Below, piece after piece: positions 42,649 to 52,441 of a DNA stretch of 64,000 nt. Under the pieces are notes generated by a model. It had not been told where the DNA came from. It made no database searches and was given only the letters and a program-made list of their open reading frames with translations. The DNA is taken from positions 24,191 to 88,190 of the forward strand of contig JBEIFV010000005.1 of NCBI GenBank assembly GCA_040382235.1. Direction: 5' to 3'. This DNA comes from JAEUOS01 sp040382235 (GTDB lineage Bacteria; Pseudomonadota; Gammaproteobacteria; Burkholderiales; JAEUOS01). Position 1 is the stretch's first letter; each line of letters begins with the position of its first letter. A program made the position numbers and the translations under genes.

Positions 42649-43719
42649 TCATCCCGCAGGCTTTGCGCAGTACTTGGTCGGTGGCGGCAAGGCTTCGCCC
42701 CACATGCGCCGCCAGATCCAGGGCAGGCCGCAGGCGATGTCCGGCCGTGCGCCGATCTGTTCCGGCCTGGCCAGCGGCACCGCGGGGCTGTGACGTTCGG
42801 CGACGGCGAAGCTGAAGATGTAGTTCGGCTCCTGACCCATGCGCAGGTCGGTGATGCGTACGCGCGCGCCGTCGGCCCGCAAGGCATAGAAGCCCTTGCT
42901 GAAGTCGCGTATGCGGCGTATCGCCAGATCGCGCTGCAGTTCGGTGGCCAACGCATTGCCGCGCGGATAGCGCTCGAAGCTGATGGCCGGCATGGCGCCA
43001 GACGGTTGGTCAAGCAGGGAGTGGAAACCTTCGAGGTAAGTGTCGCCGCTGATTACCACCACCCGCCACAAGAGACTGTTGAAGGCGCTGGGCGTGACCA
43101 GCACATGCTCGGCTGCAATGCCTTGCACCGCCAGCGTGGCGGTGGTCACGCGCGTCACCTGCTGCTGCGCAATCACGCCCCAGCCCAGATAGGCGGTGCT
43201 GAGCGCCAGGCCGATGATGTTGGCGCGCATGCCGCGGCGACTGACAAGCCCCATACCCTGATCCTTCTCGCGTGTGGCCAGGGCCCAGCCGGCACCGATC
43301 AGGAGCGGCAGGGTGTACAAGGGGTCGATGATGAACACGCTGCCCACCGCATACGGGTAGTCGCTGAAAGGCAGGGCGAGTTGCGTGCCGTAGACCGTCA
43401 TCACGTCGAGAAGGGGGTGGGTGACCAGCGCCAGCCAGATCGCCAGCCACCAGCGCCGCCAGTGCGCCCACTCGCCATGCAGGCGCGCCACTGTGATAGC
43501 GAACGGCAGCGAAAACAGGCTCAACCAGAACGGCGCATGCGTCTCCGCGCGGTGCAGCACCATGTTGCGGATCGCGTCGCCATGGTCGATCAGCACATCG
43601 AGGTCGGGCAGCGTGCCGGCCACCCCACCCCATAACGCCGCCTTCCACACGGCGGTGTGCCGCCCCATGGTGGCTACGCTGACCGCGGCGCCCAGTGCGA
43701 TTTGTGACAGGGAGTCCAT
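42649..43719 (-). CDS. Inner-membrane metal-dependent hydrolase, YdjM/DUF457 type
   Basis: Membrane protein (356 aa) with several hydrophobic segments in its first 200 residues. MDSLSQIALGAAVSVATMGR and GTLPDLDVLID with HRAETHAPFW contain the conserved D and H residues of LexA-controlled YdjM/YfhO-type hydrolases; THPLLDVMTVYGTQLALPFS continues the pattern. The C-terminal half is soluble. The start at 43719 is set by the family N-terminus; the frame continues 1.4 kb upstream only as a shadow of the enolase-superfamily gene. The substrate is unknown. Confidence 0.85.
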   Translation of the reverse strand: MDSLSQIALGAAVSVATMGRHTAVWKAALWGGVAGTLPDLDVLIDHGDAIRNMVLHRAETHAPFWLSLFSLPFAITVARLHGEWAHWRRWWLAIWLALVTHPLLDVMTVYGTQLALPFSDYPYAVGSVFIIDPLYTLPLLIGAGWALATREKDQGMGLVSRRGMRANIIGLALSTAYLGWGVIAQQQVTRVTTATLAVQGIAAEHVLVTPSAFNSLLWRVVVISGDTYLEGFHSLLDQPSGAMPAISFERYPRGNALATELQRDLAIRRIRDFSKGFYALRADGARVRITDLRMGQEPNYIFSFAVAERHSPAVPLARPEQIGARPDIACGLPWIWRRMWGEALPPPTKYCAKPAG

Positions 43720-44034
43720 GAATCCAGATTGTGCAAGCAAAAGGGGGAGCATACCAACCCAAACGCTGGGGGCGCTTCGAGTCGGCAGGCGCGGTGCCGG
43801 GGCTGCACCAGGACACGCTGGCCTGTTCGCATCGATCCCACACGCACCGTGCGGAACGACGGGCGGTTGTACAAGATGACAAAAGCTCCTCGCGTAAAGG
43901 CGCATCTGGCTAAATCCGTGACGCAAGCAGCGAACTCCCAGCGAGCAATCGATGACGCGCGACCGAAGGCCAGGACTGAGCTGCTGCAATGCCGTTGTGC
44001 CAGCGCGCCCGGCCATGTGTATATTGGCTGGGAC

Positions 44035-45183
44035 ATGAGCCAAAGCCGAGTGCGCAGCATGGCGCTGCACAATTTGACGATCTCGCCCAAGACGCGTTGG
44101 GTGTTCGTGCAATTGGCTGATGATGAGGGCCGCGTTGGAAACGGCGAGGCCACGCTCAACGGCAAGGAGAGCGCGCTTGCCGCCGCGGCTGAAGCGCTGG
44201 CGGCAAACGCCCAGGAGAGTTCCGCGGCCGCGCCAGCTGCCTTTGCAGCAATGATCCGGCCGCGCAATCTGGTCGAAGCGGCGCTGGTATCGGCGATCGA
44301 TCAGGCCTTGTGGGATCTGCACGCACAGAAGGCAGGAGTGCGCTTGGTCGAGGCACTTGGCGGCGCTCGGCGCGAGTCTGTTCCGCTGTACGCCAACATC
44401 AACCGGCGCACCGTGGAGCGTTCGCCGCAGGGTTTCGCGCGCAGTGCGCGTGACGCGCGGGATGCGGGCTTCCGCGCCTTCAAGCTGGCCCCCTTCGACG
44501 AGGTGAATCCGGCGCTGTGTGCGGCCGGGGGCGGCGATGCCGCGATGCAGGCTGGCCTGGCGCGCGTGGCCGCGGTGCGCGAGCAGATCGGACCGAACTG
44601 CCGGCTGATGGTCGATTGCCACTGGCGCTTTGATGAAGCCACCGCGGTGCGACTGATCCATGCGGCCGCCGCGTGCGGCGTCTACTGGATCGAGTGCCCG
44701 CTGCAGGAGACCGCGGCCCACATCGCCGCGCTGGTGCGCCTGCGCGGGGCCGCCAACGCGCGCGGGATTCGCCTGGCCGGAATGGAACAGGGCATCGGCC
44801 TGGATGCGTTTCGCCCGTATTGCGAAGCCGGCGCCTACGATGTGATGATGCCCGACGTGAAATACATGGGCGGCCTGGCCGAGATGCTGCGCGCAGCAGA
44901 CGCGTTCGCCGGCTACGGGGTGGCGATGTCGCCGCACAATCCGAGCGGGCCGATCGCGCACGCGATGAGCCTGCAGGTTGGCGCGGCGATGGAATCGTTT
45001 GATGCGCTGGAATTGCAGTTCGACGAAAGCCCGCTGTTCGATCGCCTGGGCGGCGGCACGGTGCCCGCGCGTGCGGGCGGCCATTCCGTGTTGCCCGACG
45101 GGCCCGGGTTGGGGGTGCGACTGGATGCAGGGCTGCTCGCTCTGCATGCCGATTGCGCGCATCGAACCTGGGTGGCGCGGTGA
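44035..45183 (+). CDS. Mandelate racemase/muconate-lactonising enzyme family protein
   Basis: Enolase-superfamily barrel protein (382 aa) that abstracts a proton alpha to a carboxylate. Metal ligands are D in LMVDCHWRF, E in WIECPLQE and E in AGMEQGIG; acid-base residues are the lysine in GFRAFKLAP and the histidine in SPHNPSGPI. The latter is typical of the D-galactonate dehydratase/mandelate racemase branch. The start is probably ATG 44035; ATG 44059 is possible and the longer frame from 43729 has no family support. The gene stands alone. Confidence 0.85.
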   Translation: MSQSRVRSMALHNLTISPKTRWVFVQLADDEGRVGNGEATLNGKESALAAAAEALAANAQESSAAAPAAFAAMIRPRNLVEAALVSAIDQALWDLHAQKAGVRLVEALGGARRESVPLYANINRRTVERSPQGFARSARDARDAGFRAFKLAPFDEVNPALCAAGGGDAAMQAGLARVAAVREQIGPNCRLMVDCHWRFDEATAVRLIHAAAACGVYWIECPLQETAAHIAALVRLRGAANARGIRLAGMEQGIGLDAFRPYCEAGAYDVMMPDVKYMGGLAEMLRAADAFAGYGVAMSPHNPSGPIAHAMSLQVGAAMESFDALELQFDESPLFDRLGGGTVPARAGGHSVLPDGPGLGVRLDAGLLALHADCAHRTWVAR

Positions 45184-45294
45184 GGGCGGCCTCTTGGGAG
45201 GGGCTTGCGCCAGCCTTTGAATGCGGCCTTCCGCGATATTGGTGGCCTGCCCGTTGCAAGCCGACGCACCGTCAGCGCGTCACCTGGCCGCAGC

Positions 45295-45693
45295 CTATGC
45301 GCCCTGCATGACTCCCGCCAGCAAACCGTAAGCCGAGGTCCGGGCCTCTTTCACGTCGGCGGTGAGGGCCGCGCCGAGTCCGGCACCGAGGGTCCACAGC
45401 AGTGCTTCGCCGACAGTCGCGTAGTGTTCGTTCTTGACGCCGTAGCCGACATGGCGTTCGCCCAGTGCGCGCACCGCCGGGATGATGGCCTCCGGCTTTG
45501 ACAGGCCGGCCACCGCGGTGCCGATCATGTTCATCAACATCATGCCCTGGCGCTGCATGTCACCCTTGGTCAGCGGCTTGAGCGCGGGGTCGAGCTCGAA
45601 CAGGCGCTTGTAGAAGAGGTCGGCGGCGGTGGCGGCGATCGGTTTGACCTGCTCGAACGAAGCCTGGACAAGATTGATTTGCTGCGGCGTCAT
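45295..45693 (-). CDS. Single-domain globin (haemoglobin-like)
   Basis: Haem protein (132 aa) of the bacterial single-domain haemoglobin group. QINLVQASFEQVKPIAATAA (A helix), LFYKRLFELDPALKPLT (B-C region) and LGERHVGYGVKNEHY, whose histidine is the proximal haem ligand, are all recognisable. It lacks the flavodoxin-reductase domain of flavohaemoglobins. An AAGGAG sequence precedes the ATG. Function may be oxygen or NO handling. It ends the minus-strand run that starts at 56419. Confidence 0.88.
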   Translation of the reverse strand: MTPQQINLVQASFEQVKPIAATAADLFYKRLFELDPALKPLTKGDMQRQGMMLMNMIGTAVAGLSKPEAIIPAVRALGERHVGYGVKNEHYATVGEALLWTLGAGLGAALTADVKEARTSAYGLLAGVMQGA

Positions 45694-45779
45694 GTTGAGC
45701 TCCTTGGGGGCGGGTGCATGTTTTGCGGTGGGTTTGTGCGTTCGCGCAAGCGAGCCAATGGGGCAGTGCGGTCGCTACG

Positions 45780-46832
45780 CTATGCCGTGCCTGTATCCAA
45801 CACCGCCGGCTCCGGCGACTGCGACTGTGACAACCCAGGCGCGACGAATGTGCGCTGGATTTTCATGCGCAGGTGTTCGCCCGAAGTCACCGGTGCGAAG
45901 CGCGGGGTGGCGCCGCTCGCCAGGCAGGTCGGAATGCATTCGATCAACGCATCGTCGTTGGGCTGATGGAAAAACACCAGCGATATGCGGCGGCTGCTGC
46001 CGGCTTCGCCTGGCGCCGGGTTGCCCACCCGGTGCAGGGTGGATACCCAGCGATTGTTGGTCCATTGCGCCATCAGGTCGCCGATGTTGACCACGAATGC
46101 GCCGGGGCCGGGTTCAATCTCGGCCCAGGCGCCGCTGCGCGTTTTGACCTGCAGGCGCCCCGCTGCCGGGGTGGGGGCGACGATGGTCAGGCTGCCGTAG
46201 TCGGTATGGGCGCCGGCGCGTAGCTGGCCCGGCACCGGCTCACCCGCGAGGGCCGGGTAGTGGTTGATGCACAGGGATGAAATGTGCCGATCGATGCTTT
46301 TGTCGAAGAACTGCAGGGGCAGGTCCAGCGCCAGCGCGAACAGGCGCATCAGGTCGCCTGAGAGAAGCTCCATCGCGCGGTAGTAGGCCTCAAGTGCCCA
46401 GCGAAAGCCGGCCGGATCATCCGGCCAGATGTTTGGCGCGAAACAGCCGTTGGCCCGGCTTGCGTGATACTCGTCTTCGGGAAAGCCAAAGGCGCCCAAG
46501 CGGAAGCGTTCCGAAAGATCGGTGGGCGATTCGGCCCCGAGGCTGCGTGCCAATGCGAGCCGACCCATCGGCGTATAGCCGCGCACGCGTCCGTCGCGCG
46601 GCATGGTGCTGCGTTTGAGGTCCTCGGGCGCGTCGAAAAAGCGGAATGCGGCGGCGAATGCGGCTTGCACCGTACGCGGCGGTACCTGGTGGCCTGTAAC
46701 CACAAGAAAGCCTGTTTCACGACAGGCGCGATCGATCTCGCGCGCCAGGCCTTGCCGTTGCGCGGGCGTGGATGCCGCGTCGTAGTACGGCGACAGATCA
46801 AGTACTGGCACGACGGACGGGAGGGCACTCAT
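45780..46832 (-). CDS. Isopenicillin N synthase-family 2-oxoglutarate/Fe(II) dioxygenase
   Basis: Non-haem iron oxygenase (350 aa). The N-terminal VVPVLDLSPYYDAASTPAQR and CRETGFLVVTGHQVP are the DIOX_N domain; the iron ligands are the H and D of GAHTDYGSLTIVAP and the histidine of STLHRVGNPAPGE; the R of RRISLVFF binds 2-oxoglutarate. The start is ATG 46832. It lies in a catabolic neighbourhood, so oxidative attack on a small substrate is more likely than antibiotic synthesis; this is inference. Confidence 0.87.
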   Translation of the reverse strand: MSALPSVVPVLDLSPYYDAASTPAQRQGLAREIDRACRETGFLVVTGHQVPPRTVQAAFAAAFRFFDAPEDLKRSTMPRDGRVRGYTPMGRLALARSLGAESPTDLSERFRLGAFGFPEDEYHASRANGCFAPNIWPDDPAGFRWALEAYYRAMELLSGDLMRLFALALDLPLQFFDKSIDRHISSLCINHYPALAGEPVPGQLRAGAHTDYGSLTIVAPTPAAGRLQVKTRSGAWAEIEPGPGAFVVNIGDLMAQWTNNRWVSTLHRVGNPAPGEAGSSRRISLVFFHQPNDDALIECIPTCLASGATPRFAPVTSGEHLRMKIQRTFVAPGLSQSQSPEPAVLDTGTA

Positions 46833-47231
46833 GCTGCTGCTCTCCAGCAAAGGCTATGCCAACGGCGGGCTGAGCGGCCATGCCTCTCCCATCCGGGAAG
46901 TCGGTTGTCGTTGTTGCGCGTTGCCAAGTGGGGGGAGTTGCGGCTGCACAATACCTCGTCGGAATGGGTCTGCAACGAGCACAGTGCGGTTGTGCACCTG
47001 GAACGTGCTGCGCGTTGCGCCTTGCACGTCCAATGCGCCCCCACGGTGCGTTCTGGCTTGAGCAGGCCGCAGCCGGGATTCCGTGTCGAGCGCGTGCTGA
47101 CGGTACCGGGACTGGCAGTGCGCGCGCCGATGGGCAGCGAGTTGCCGGTTCGGCAGCATTGGGCCGCGCACAGGCCTGCTTTACGCGACAGTCGGGCCCT
47201 CGCGACGCCTTCCCGGGCCCTATGGCCAGGG
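46833..47231. other. Gene-free stretch
   Basis: About 400 bases between the 2-oxoglutarate oxygenase start and the stop of the DUF4286-like gene. Open frames exist on both strands but are GC-rich shadows with no recognised similarity. No promoter or terminator stands out. Confidence 0.45.
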
Positions 47232-47582
47232 CTACATCACCGCACGCAGCGTATGGCGGCGGTTGCGCGTGTACGGCCGCACCTGCGTCGGCCAGCGACC
47301 CAATTCCACCGCAGCGGTCCAGGCGGCGCTGGCGGGCACATCAGCGTTTTCGAGTTCATAGGTGGCGGTGTACTTGGGTTCGCCCTCGGCGACCATGATC
47401 TTGGTGACGCCGCCGATGCTCATGTTGAGCGGCACCAGCGCGTAGCGGTGCACCGCTAGCACGCCCGGCACTTTCAACAGCTCCGGGATGTGCTCGGTGT
47501 CATAGACCTCGTTGAACAAGGCCTCCTTGTCGGGGTCGATGTCCATGGCGGCGGTGAGCAGGAACTTGGCTTTCGGGTGCAT
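47232..47582 (-). CDS. DUF4286-like dimeric alpha/beta-barrel protein
   Basis: Small cytosolic protein (116 aa). AAMDIDPDKEALFNEVYDTE and HIPELLKVPGVLAVHRYALV have the ferredoxin-like ABM/EthD-like pattern, with W in the position next to TEH replaced by D. Such proteins can be monooxygenases, muconolactone-isomerase-like or simple structural proteins. It is downstream of the Bug gene with a 32-base gap, so it probably shares its transcript. The function is not known. Confidence 0.7.
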   Translation of the reverse strand: MHPKAKFLLTAAMDIDPDKEALFNEVYDTEHIPELLKVPGVLAVHRYALVPLNMSIGGVTKIMVAEGEPKYTATYELENADVPASAAWTAAVELGRWPTQVRPYTRNRRHTLRAVM

Positions 47583-47614
47583 GACGTTCTCCTTGGGTGA
47601 AGCGTTGGAAATGC

Positions 47615-48598
47615 TTATTGCGGCTTGAGCCCGGCGTCGCGCGCGATGCGCCCGAAAATGCCGCTCCAGTCCAGGTAGCGCTTGCGCAGCTCATCGGGGG
47701 TGCTGGACTGGGCTACCGAACCGGTACCCGCCAATTTTTCACGCAGGTCGGGCGATGCCAGCGCCGTGACCATGGTGCGGTTGAGGATATCGACGATCTC
47801 GCGCGGCATGCCCGCCGGACCCATGATGCTGCGCCAGGCCGGCATTTCGTAATCGGGCAAGCCCGATTCGGCCAGCGTCGGCACCTCCGGCAGCATGACT
47901 GAACGTGCGCGCGAAGTCACGGCCATGATGCGCGCCTTGTCCTTGATCGAGACCGCATTGACGACGGCCGGAAAGTAGTAGTCCAGGCGGCCCGCGATCA
48001 GGTCGGTGAGTGCTTCCGGGGTGCCCTTGTAGGGCACTTCGAGGGCGTCGATTCCGGCCATGCTGTTGAACAGGCGCACGCTCCAGTAGGGGATCTGGCC
48101 GACGCCGATGGTGCCGTAGCTCAACGTGCCCGGCCGCGCCTTCGCATAGGCGATGAATTCCTGCACGGTGCGCACCGGAAGGGCGGGGTTGGCGATAAAC
48201 GACCAGGGCACGGTTTCGATCAACGAAACCGGAGAAAAATCGCGCTGCAGGTCATAACCCATGTTGGCGTTGACATGATGCGCACCCGCCATCGACCCGC
48301 CGGCCAGCAACAGGGTATAGCCGTCGGCAGGTGCCTTGGCGACAAAGGTTTGGCCAATCATGCCGCCAGCACCGGGGCGGTTGTCGATCACGAACTGCTG
48401 GCCGAGCAGTTCACTCATCTTGGCGGCAAGCATGCGCGCGGGGATGTCGTCACCTGCGCCGGCTGCCGACGCGACAATGATGCGCACCGGACGATTGGGG
48501 TAAGGCTGTTGCGCAAGGGCAGCCAAGGAGGCGGGCAGGGCGCTGGCCCCCAAGGCGAGTACGACTGTGCGGCGATTGCTGTTGTGACGACGGTTCAT
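47615..48598 (-). CDS. Bug/TctC-family solute-binding protein
   Basis: Periplasmic binding protein (327 aa). A twin-arginine-like signal MNRRHNSNRRTVVLALGASA precedes the mature YPNRPVRIIVASAAGAG; DNRPGAGGMIGQTFVAKAPA, IPYWSVRLFNSMAGI and EVPYKGTPEALTDLIAGRLD are the family blocks. The start at 48598 is the one giving the signal peptide. No TctAB genes nearby. It is followed by the DUF4286-like gene and preceded by the M20 peptidase, consistent with uptake of an N-acyl or amide compound; the ligand is unknown. Confidence 0.88.
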   Translation of the reverse strand: MNRRHNSNRRTVVLALGASALPASLAALAQQPYPNRPVRIIVASAAGAGDDIPARMLAAKMSELLGQQFVIDNRPGAGGMIGQTFVAKAPADGYTLLLAGGSMAGAHHVNANMGYDLQRDFSPVSLIETVPWSFIANPALPVRTVQEFIAYAKARPGTLSYGTIGVGQIPYWSVRLFNSMAGIDALEVPYKGTPEALTDLIAGRLDYYFPAVVNAVSIKDKARIMAVTSRARSVMLPEVPTLAESGLPDYEMPAWRSIMGPAGMPREIVDILNRTMVTALASPDLREKLAGTGSVAQSSTPDELRKRYLDWSGIFGRIARDAGLKPQ

Positions 48599-48617
48599 GG
48601 GTTCACCTCCCGGTTGG

Positions 48618-49787
48618 TCAAGCCTGCGCCAGGCGCGTTTCGACGATGCGCGCAAACACGCTTGCCCCCAGCGCCAGGGCGCCATCGTTGAAATCGTACG
48701 AGGGATTGTGTACCTCGCACGCACCTTCGCCGGCGCCGTTGCCGATGTTGAAATAGCAGCCCGGCACCTGCTCCAGCATGAACGAAAAATCCTCGGAGGC
48801 CACGATCAGGTTCGGGTTGCGGTTGACGTTGTCCGCGCCTGCCACCGCCGCACAGATGCCGGCGACGAATTCGGCCTCCTTCGCATCGTTGATGGTGGGT
48901 GCGAAAATCAGCCGGAAATCAACTTCTGCGGTCGCCCCGAACGCTTCTGCCGTGCCTTTGGCGATGCGCCGCATGCCTGCCTCGACCAAAGTCATCACCT
49001 CCGGAGTGAACGCACGCACCGTGCCGGACAACTGCGCGGTTTGCGGAATCACGTTGTAGGCGTCGCCGCCGTGGATCTTGGTCACCGAAACCACCGCCGC
49101 ATCGAGCGGGCGCACATTGCGCGAGACGATGCTCTGCAGCGCGATTGATATGTGGGAAGCCACCAGCACCGGATCGATGCCGGTCTCGGGCCGCGCGCCG
49201 TGCGCGCCGCGCCCGGTGACATGGATGTCGAAATAGGCGCCGCCGGCCATCATCGGGCCGGCGCGCACCGCGAACTTGCCCAGCGGCAGGCCCGGCCGGT
49301 TGTGCATGCCGAAGATCGCCTGGCACGGAAACTTCTCGAACAGGCCGTCGGCGATCATCGCGCGCGCGCCGCCGATGCCTTCCTCGGCGGGCTGGAAGAT
49401 GAAATTGACCACGCCATCGAAGGCGCGCGTCTCGGCCAGGTACTTGGCCGCGCCCAGCAGCATCGTGGTGTGGCCGTCATGCCCGCAAGCATGCATGCGC
49501 CCGGTTTGCGTGGAGCGATGCGCGAAGGTATTGGCCTCGACGATCGGCAGGGCATCCATGTCGGCGCGCAAGCCCAGCGAACGGCTGGCGCTGCCGGCGC
49601 GCAGCACGCCCACCACGCCGGTCTTGCCGATGCCGCGATGCACTTCGAGCCCGAAGCCCGCAAGCTTGTCGGCCACGATTTCCGCGGTGCGCAGTTCCTC
49701 GAAACCCAGTTCAGGGTGGGCGTGGATGTCGCGCCGCCAGTTCGTCATTTCCTGTTCCAGTGCGGCGATGCGTTCAATCACGGCCAT
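48618..49787 (-). CDS. M20-family metallo-amidohydrolase (hippurate hydrolase-like)
   Basis: Di-metal peptidase/amidase (389 aa) acting on N-acyl amino acids or similar amides in the cytosol. DIHAHPELGFEE (22-33) is the AbgB/hippuricase signature, MHACGHDGHTTMLLGA holds the metal histidines and aspartate, and FQPAEEGIGGA the catalytic EE pair. AVVSVTKIHGGDAYNVIPQT matches the dimerisation-domain region. The ATG at 49787 is supported by the family start. It is upstream of the Bug gene with a 19-base gap. Confidence 0.92.
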   Translation of the reverse strand: MAVIERIAALEQEMTNWRRDIHAHPELGFEELRTAEIVADKLAGFGLEVHRGIGKTGVVGVLRAGSASRSLGLRADMDALPIVEANTFAHRSTQTGRMHACGHDGHTTMLLGAAKYLAETRAFDGVVNFIFQPAEEGIGGARAMIADGLFEKFPCQAIFGMHNRPGLPLGKFAVRAGPMMAGGAYFDIHVTGRGAHGARPETGIDPVLVASHISIALQSIVSRNVRPLDAAVVSVTKIHGGDAYNVIPQTAQLSGTVRAFTPEVMTLVEAGMRRIAKGTAEAFGATAEVDFRLIFAPTINDAKEAEFVAGICAAVAGADNVNRNPNLIVASEDFSFMLEQVPGCYFNIGNGAGEGACEVHNPSYDFNDGALALGASVFARIVETRLAQA

Positions 49788-50044
49788 GGGGGTCTTTCGC
49801 TGATTGTTCCAGGTTGGCAGTCTAGCGCGAGTGCGGATCGCAGGGCATGCGCCAATTGGCGGCCTGCGCAGGCTTGCCGGCAACACCGGTCAGATCGCGC
49901 CACCCGAGCGTGGCTGCGATGCCCGTCCTGTTTAGGTGCGGCAGCGCGCCACGCCGCGGCTGACGGTGGTCAAGCCGGTGGCGATGCCGCCGCGCAAGGC
50001 ATCGACCAAGCCGGCACGTGTGCGGCGCGCTGCGCAGGCGTGAG

Positions 50045-50932
50045 TCAGGTTTGGAAGGCGGGGTCGAGCTTCGCCATCAGGCGCATCACGGCCGAAAAAT
50101 CGAGCTCGCCGTGCCCCACCTGCCGGCCGCCCGGGCCGATGCGGAAAAACCAGTCATGGCGCTGCGCCGATTTCTCCAGCGTGTCGTCGGAAATGCGGAT
50201 CAGTTCCTGGCCGGTCATCATCGCCTTCAATTGCACCTCGCAGGCGAGTACCAAGCGGTACATGCGCAGGAACGCCGAGTCGACGGTCTCACCGATGGTG
50301 ACCAGGCCATGGTTGCGCAGGATCAGCGCGATGTTGTCGCCCAGGGACGCCGCCAGGCGCGCGCGTTCATCCACCGCCAGGCTCGGGCCCTCGAAGTCGT
50401 GATAGCCGATGCGATTGTGGAAGTCGGTGCCTTCGAGGGTCAGCGGCAGGAGGCCGTCGCGCAGGCACGACACGGTCATGCCGGCCACCGTGTGCACATG
50501 CATCACGCAATGCGCGTCAGGCCGGGCGGCATGGATCGCGGCGTGGATGTTGAAGCCGGCCGGGTTGATCGGGTACTCGGTGGGCGTGAGCACGTTGCCA
50601 TCCAGGTCGATGCGCACCAGGTTCGAGGCGGTGACTTCCGAGTAGAGCAGCCCGTAGGGGTTGATCAGGAATTCGGGCGGGTCTTGCCTGACGCGCAAGG
50701 TGAGATGGTTGGCTGTGAGCTCCGACCAGCCGAAGTGGTCGACGGCGCGGTAGGCGGCGGCCAGGCGTTGGCGCAATTTCCATTCGTGCGCATCGATCGG
50801 GGTGGCCGACACGGAATCGGGTGCGCCGGCGGCGGGAACATAGGCGTCGCCGCGGGCCGGGGCGGGCCGGGGCGGCTGGGCATTTGCGCTGTCGATCATG
50901 GCTTGGTTCACTGTGATTGTCTCCTTGCGCAT
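50045..50932 (-). CDS. Class II aldolase/adducin-family protein
   Basis: Zinc-dependent lyase-like protein (295 aa). TANHLTLRV, DPPEFLINPYGLLYSEVTAS, the metal histidines in MHVHTVAGM and LRNHGLVTIG, and DSAFLRMYRL are class II aldolase motifs. The first 45 residues are proline-rich, an extension often seen in those related to decarboxylases of hydroxyaromatic acids. The catalytic acidic residue of fuculose aldolase is not obvious. It is likely part of the catabolic run on this strand. Confidence 0.85.
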   Translation of the reverse strand: MRKETITVNQAMIDSANAQPPRPAPARGDAYVPAAGAPDSVSATPIDAHEWKLRQRLAAAYRAVDHFGWSELTANHLTLRVRQDPPEFLINPYGLLYSEVTASNLVRIDLDGNVLTPTEYPINPAGFNIHAAIHAARPDAHCVMHVHTVAGMTVSCLRDGLLPLTLEGTDFHNRIGYHDFEGPSLAVDERARLAASLGDNIALILRNHGLVTIGETVDSAFLRMYRLVLACEVQLKAMMTGQELIRISDDTLEKSAQRHDWFFRIGPGGRQVGHGELDFSAVMRLMAKLDPAFQT

Positions 50933-51074
50933 CCAGCTCCCGGTGCTGTGGAGACCATGGATTTGGCGGGTTGGCTTTGCAGGCAGCGCACGCGCTCTTG
51001 AAGGATTGCGCGTGCTTCGTGGCCACGGTCCATCAAGGATCGCAGCGCTGATTCAGGGGGCGCAGTGCGCGGCA

Positions 51075-52400
51075 TCACTCGGCCCGCCCGATGCTGTCAC
51101 CAAAGCGCAGCACCATCACCTGTTCAAACGTCAGGTTCTCCGCAGCGACGATGCCGCCGGCCCGTACCCGATAGGCATCGGCGCGCACCGCCCACGCCGG
51201 TTCCACTCCGTCGCGCAATTCTCTTGCCGCATCGATCATCAGGCGCCGAAACTGAACTACGCCGATATCGGTGGCACCGAGCAACTCGCGGGTGCGGTCG
51301 GCGATGCGCCCCTGGCTGTCCTGGATGGCGGCATCCTGTTCCGAGACACCAAGGATGCCGGTGAAGTTCTCGGTCTTTTGCAGCCCGCGGTCGAGCAGGT
51401 AGTCGTTGCCGCGATTGCGCAAGGGCATCCAGTCGGGACCGAGATCGGCGTACACCGCCCCGCCCTTGCGATAGCCGCCGCGTTCGGCGTCGCTGATCGG
51501 CCGATCGGGATTCCACGAGTAGACATAGATCCAGCAGTTCCGGTCATCAATCGGTACCCAGGCCTGGGCGTGATAGGTCTGGCCGCGGGTTGCACTCGGG
51601 GTGTAGCCGTGGCACGGCATGAGGAACTGCGCGATGCGCCAGTAGCGCGAGCCGCCATCGGCACGGCGCGAGGTGCCCAGCACCATGCCCGCGTCGTGCC
51701 GGACGACGTGGTATTGCGGCTGCGGATCGTCGCGCATCCAGCGCACATGGTCATGGTTCATGGTGCCCGGCGCGTAACCCCTGGTCGCGCGCGCCGCTTT
51801 CTCGCGCAGGTCGTCATCCGACAACGACACCGGCTGATGCAGGAACGAGAAATGCGCGGTGTCCAGCCCGCCCTCCGCCGCCTGCGCCCAGTTGCATTCC
51901 TGGAACTTCTTCGACACATGGCGGTGCGACGACGGCAGCAAGGCGAACTCGAGCTCCGGGAGCGCGGGGAGCGGACCCGGCGGCCCCATGTAGGCCCACA
52001 CCAGGTCACCCCATTCACGCGTCGGATAGGCCTTGATGCCCGCCTTGTCGCGCATGCGCAGCGCGGCGTCCGGCAGGACGATGGGAATGTCGACGCAGTT
52101 GCCGTCGACGTCAAATTTCCAGCCGTGAAATGCGCAACGAATGCCGCGTTGCTCGTTACGGCCAAAGAACAGGTTGGCGCCGCGGTGCGGGCAACGCGGT
52201 TCGATCAGCCCGACCCGGCCCGCGGTGTCGCGAAACGCCAGCAGTTCTTCGCCCATTACCTTGACACGCACCTGCGGGCAGTCGGGTGCAGGCAGTTGCT
52301 CCGACAGCAGCACCGGGATCCAAAAGCGCCGGAACAGCGCCCCCATCGGCGTGCCGGGGTCGGTCTGCGTCAATATCGCGTTGTCTTCACTGCTCAGCAT
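51075..52400 (-). CDS. Rieske oxygenase alpha subunit (phthalate 4,5-dioxygenase-like)
   Basis: Terminal oxygenase component (441 aa). Rieske ligands C70-x-H72 (RCPHRGANL) and C89-x2-H92 (CAFHGW). The mononuclear iron motif EGGLDTAHFSFLHQP has the D-x2-H-x4-H spacing. The start MLSSEDNAILTQTDPGTPMG is characteristic of the phthalate dioxygenase/OHBDox group and fixes 52400 as the start. It sits 41 bases after the Bug gene. A partner reductase is not present in the window. Confidence 0.9.
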   Translation of the reverse strand: MLSSEDNAILTQTDPGTPMGALFRRFWIPVLLSEQLPAPDCPQVRVKVMGEELLAFRDTAGRVGLIEPRCPHRGANLFFGRNEQRGIRCAFHGWKFDVDGNCVDIPIVLPDAALRMRDKAGIKAYPTREWGDLVWAYMGPPGPLPALPELEFALLPSSHRHVSKKFQECNWAQAAEGGLDTAHFSFLHQPVSLSDDDLREKAARATRGYAPGTMNHDHVRWMRDDPQPQYHVVRHDAGMVLGTSRRADGGSRYWRIAQFLMPCHGYTPSATRGQTYHAQAWVPIDDRNCWIYVYSWNPDRPISDAERGGYRKGGAVYADLGPDWMPLRNRGNDYLLDRGLQKTENFTGILGVSEQDAAIQDSQGRIADRTRELLGATDIGVVQFRRLMIDAARELRDGVEPAWAVRADAYRVRAGGIVAAENLTFEQVMVLRFGDSIGRAE

Positions 52401-52441
52401 GCGCGCTCCTTGGGCGACACCAGCTTGCTTGGATGCCGCAA

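Noticed and set aside
42649..45162. Single 837-codon minus-strand ORF
   Set aside because: Only its last 356 codons resemble a protein family; the upstream part is antisense to the well-supported enolase-superfamily gene.
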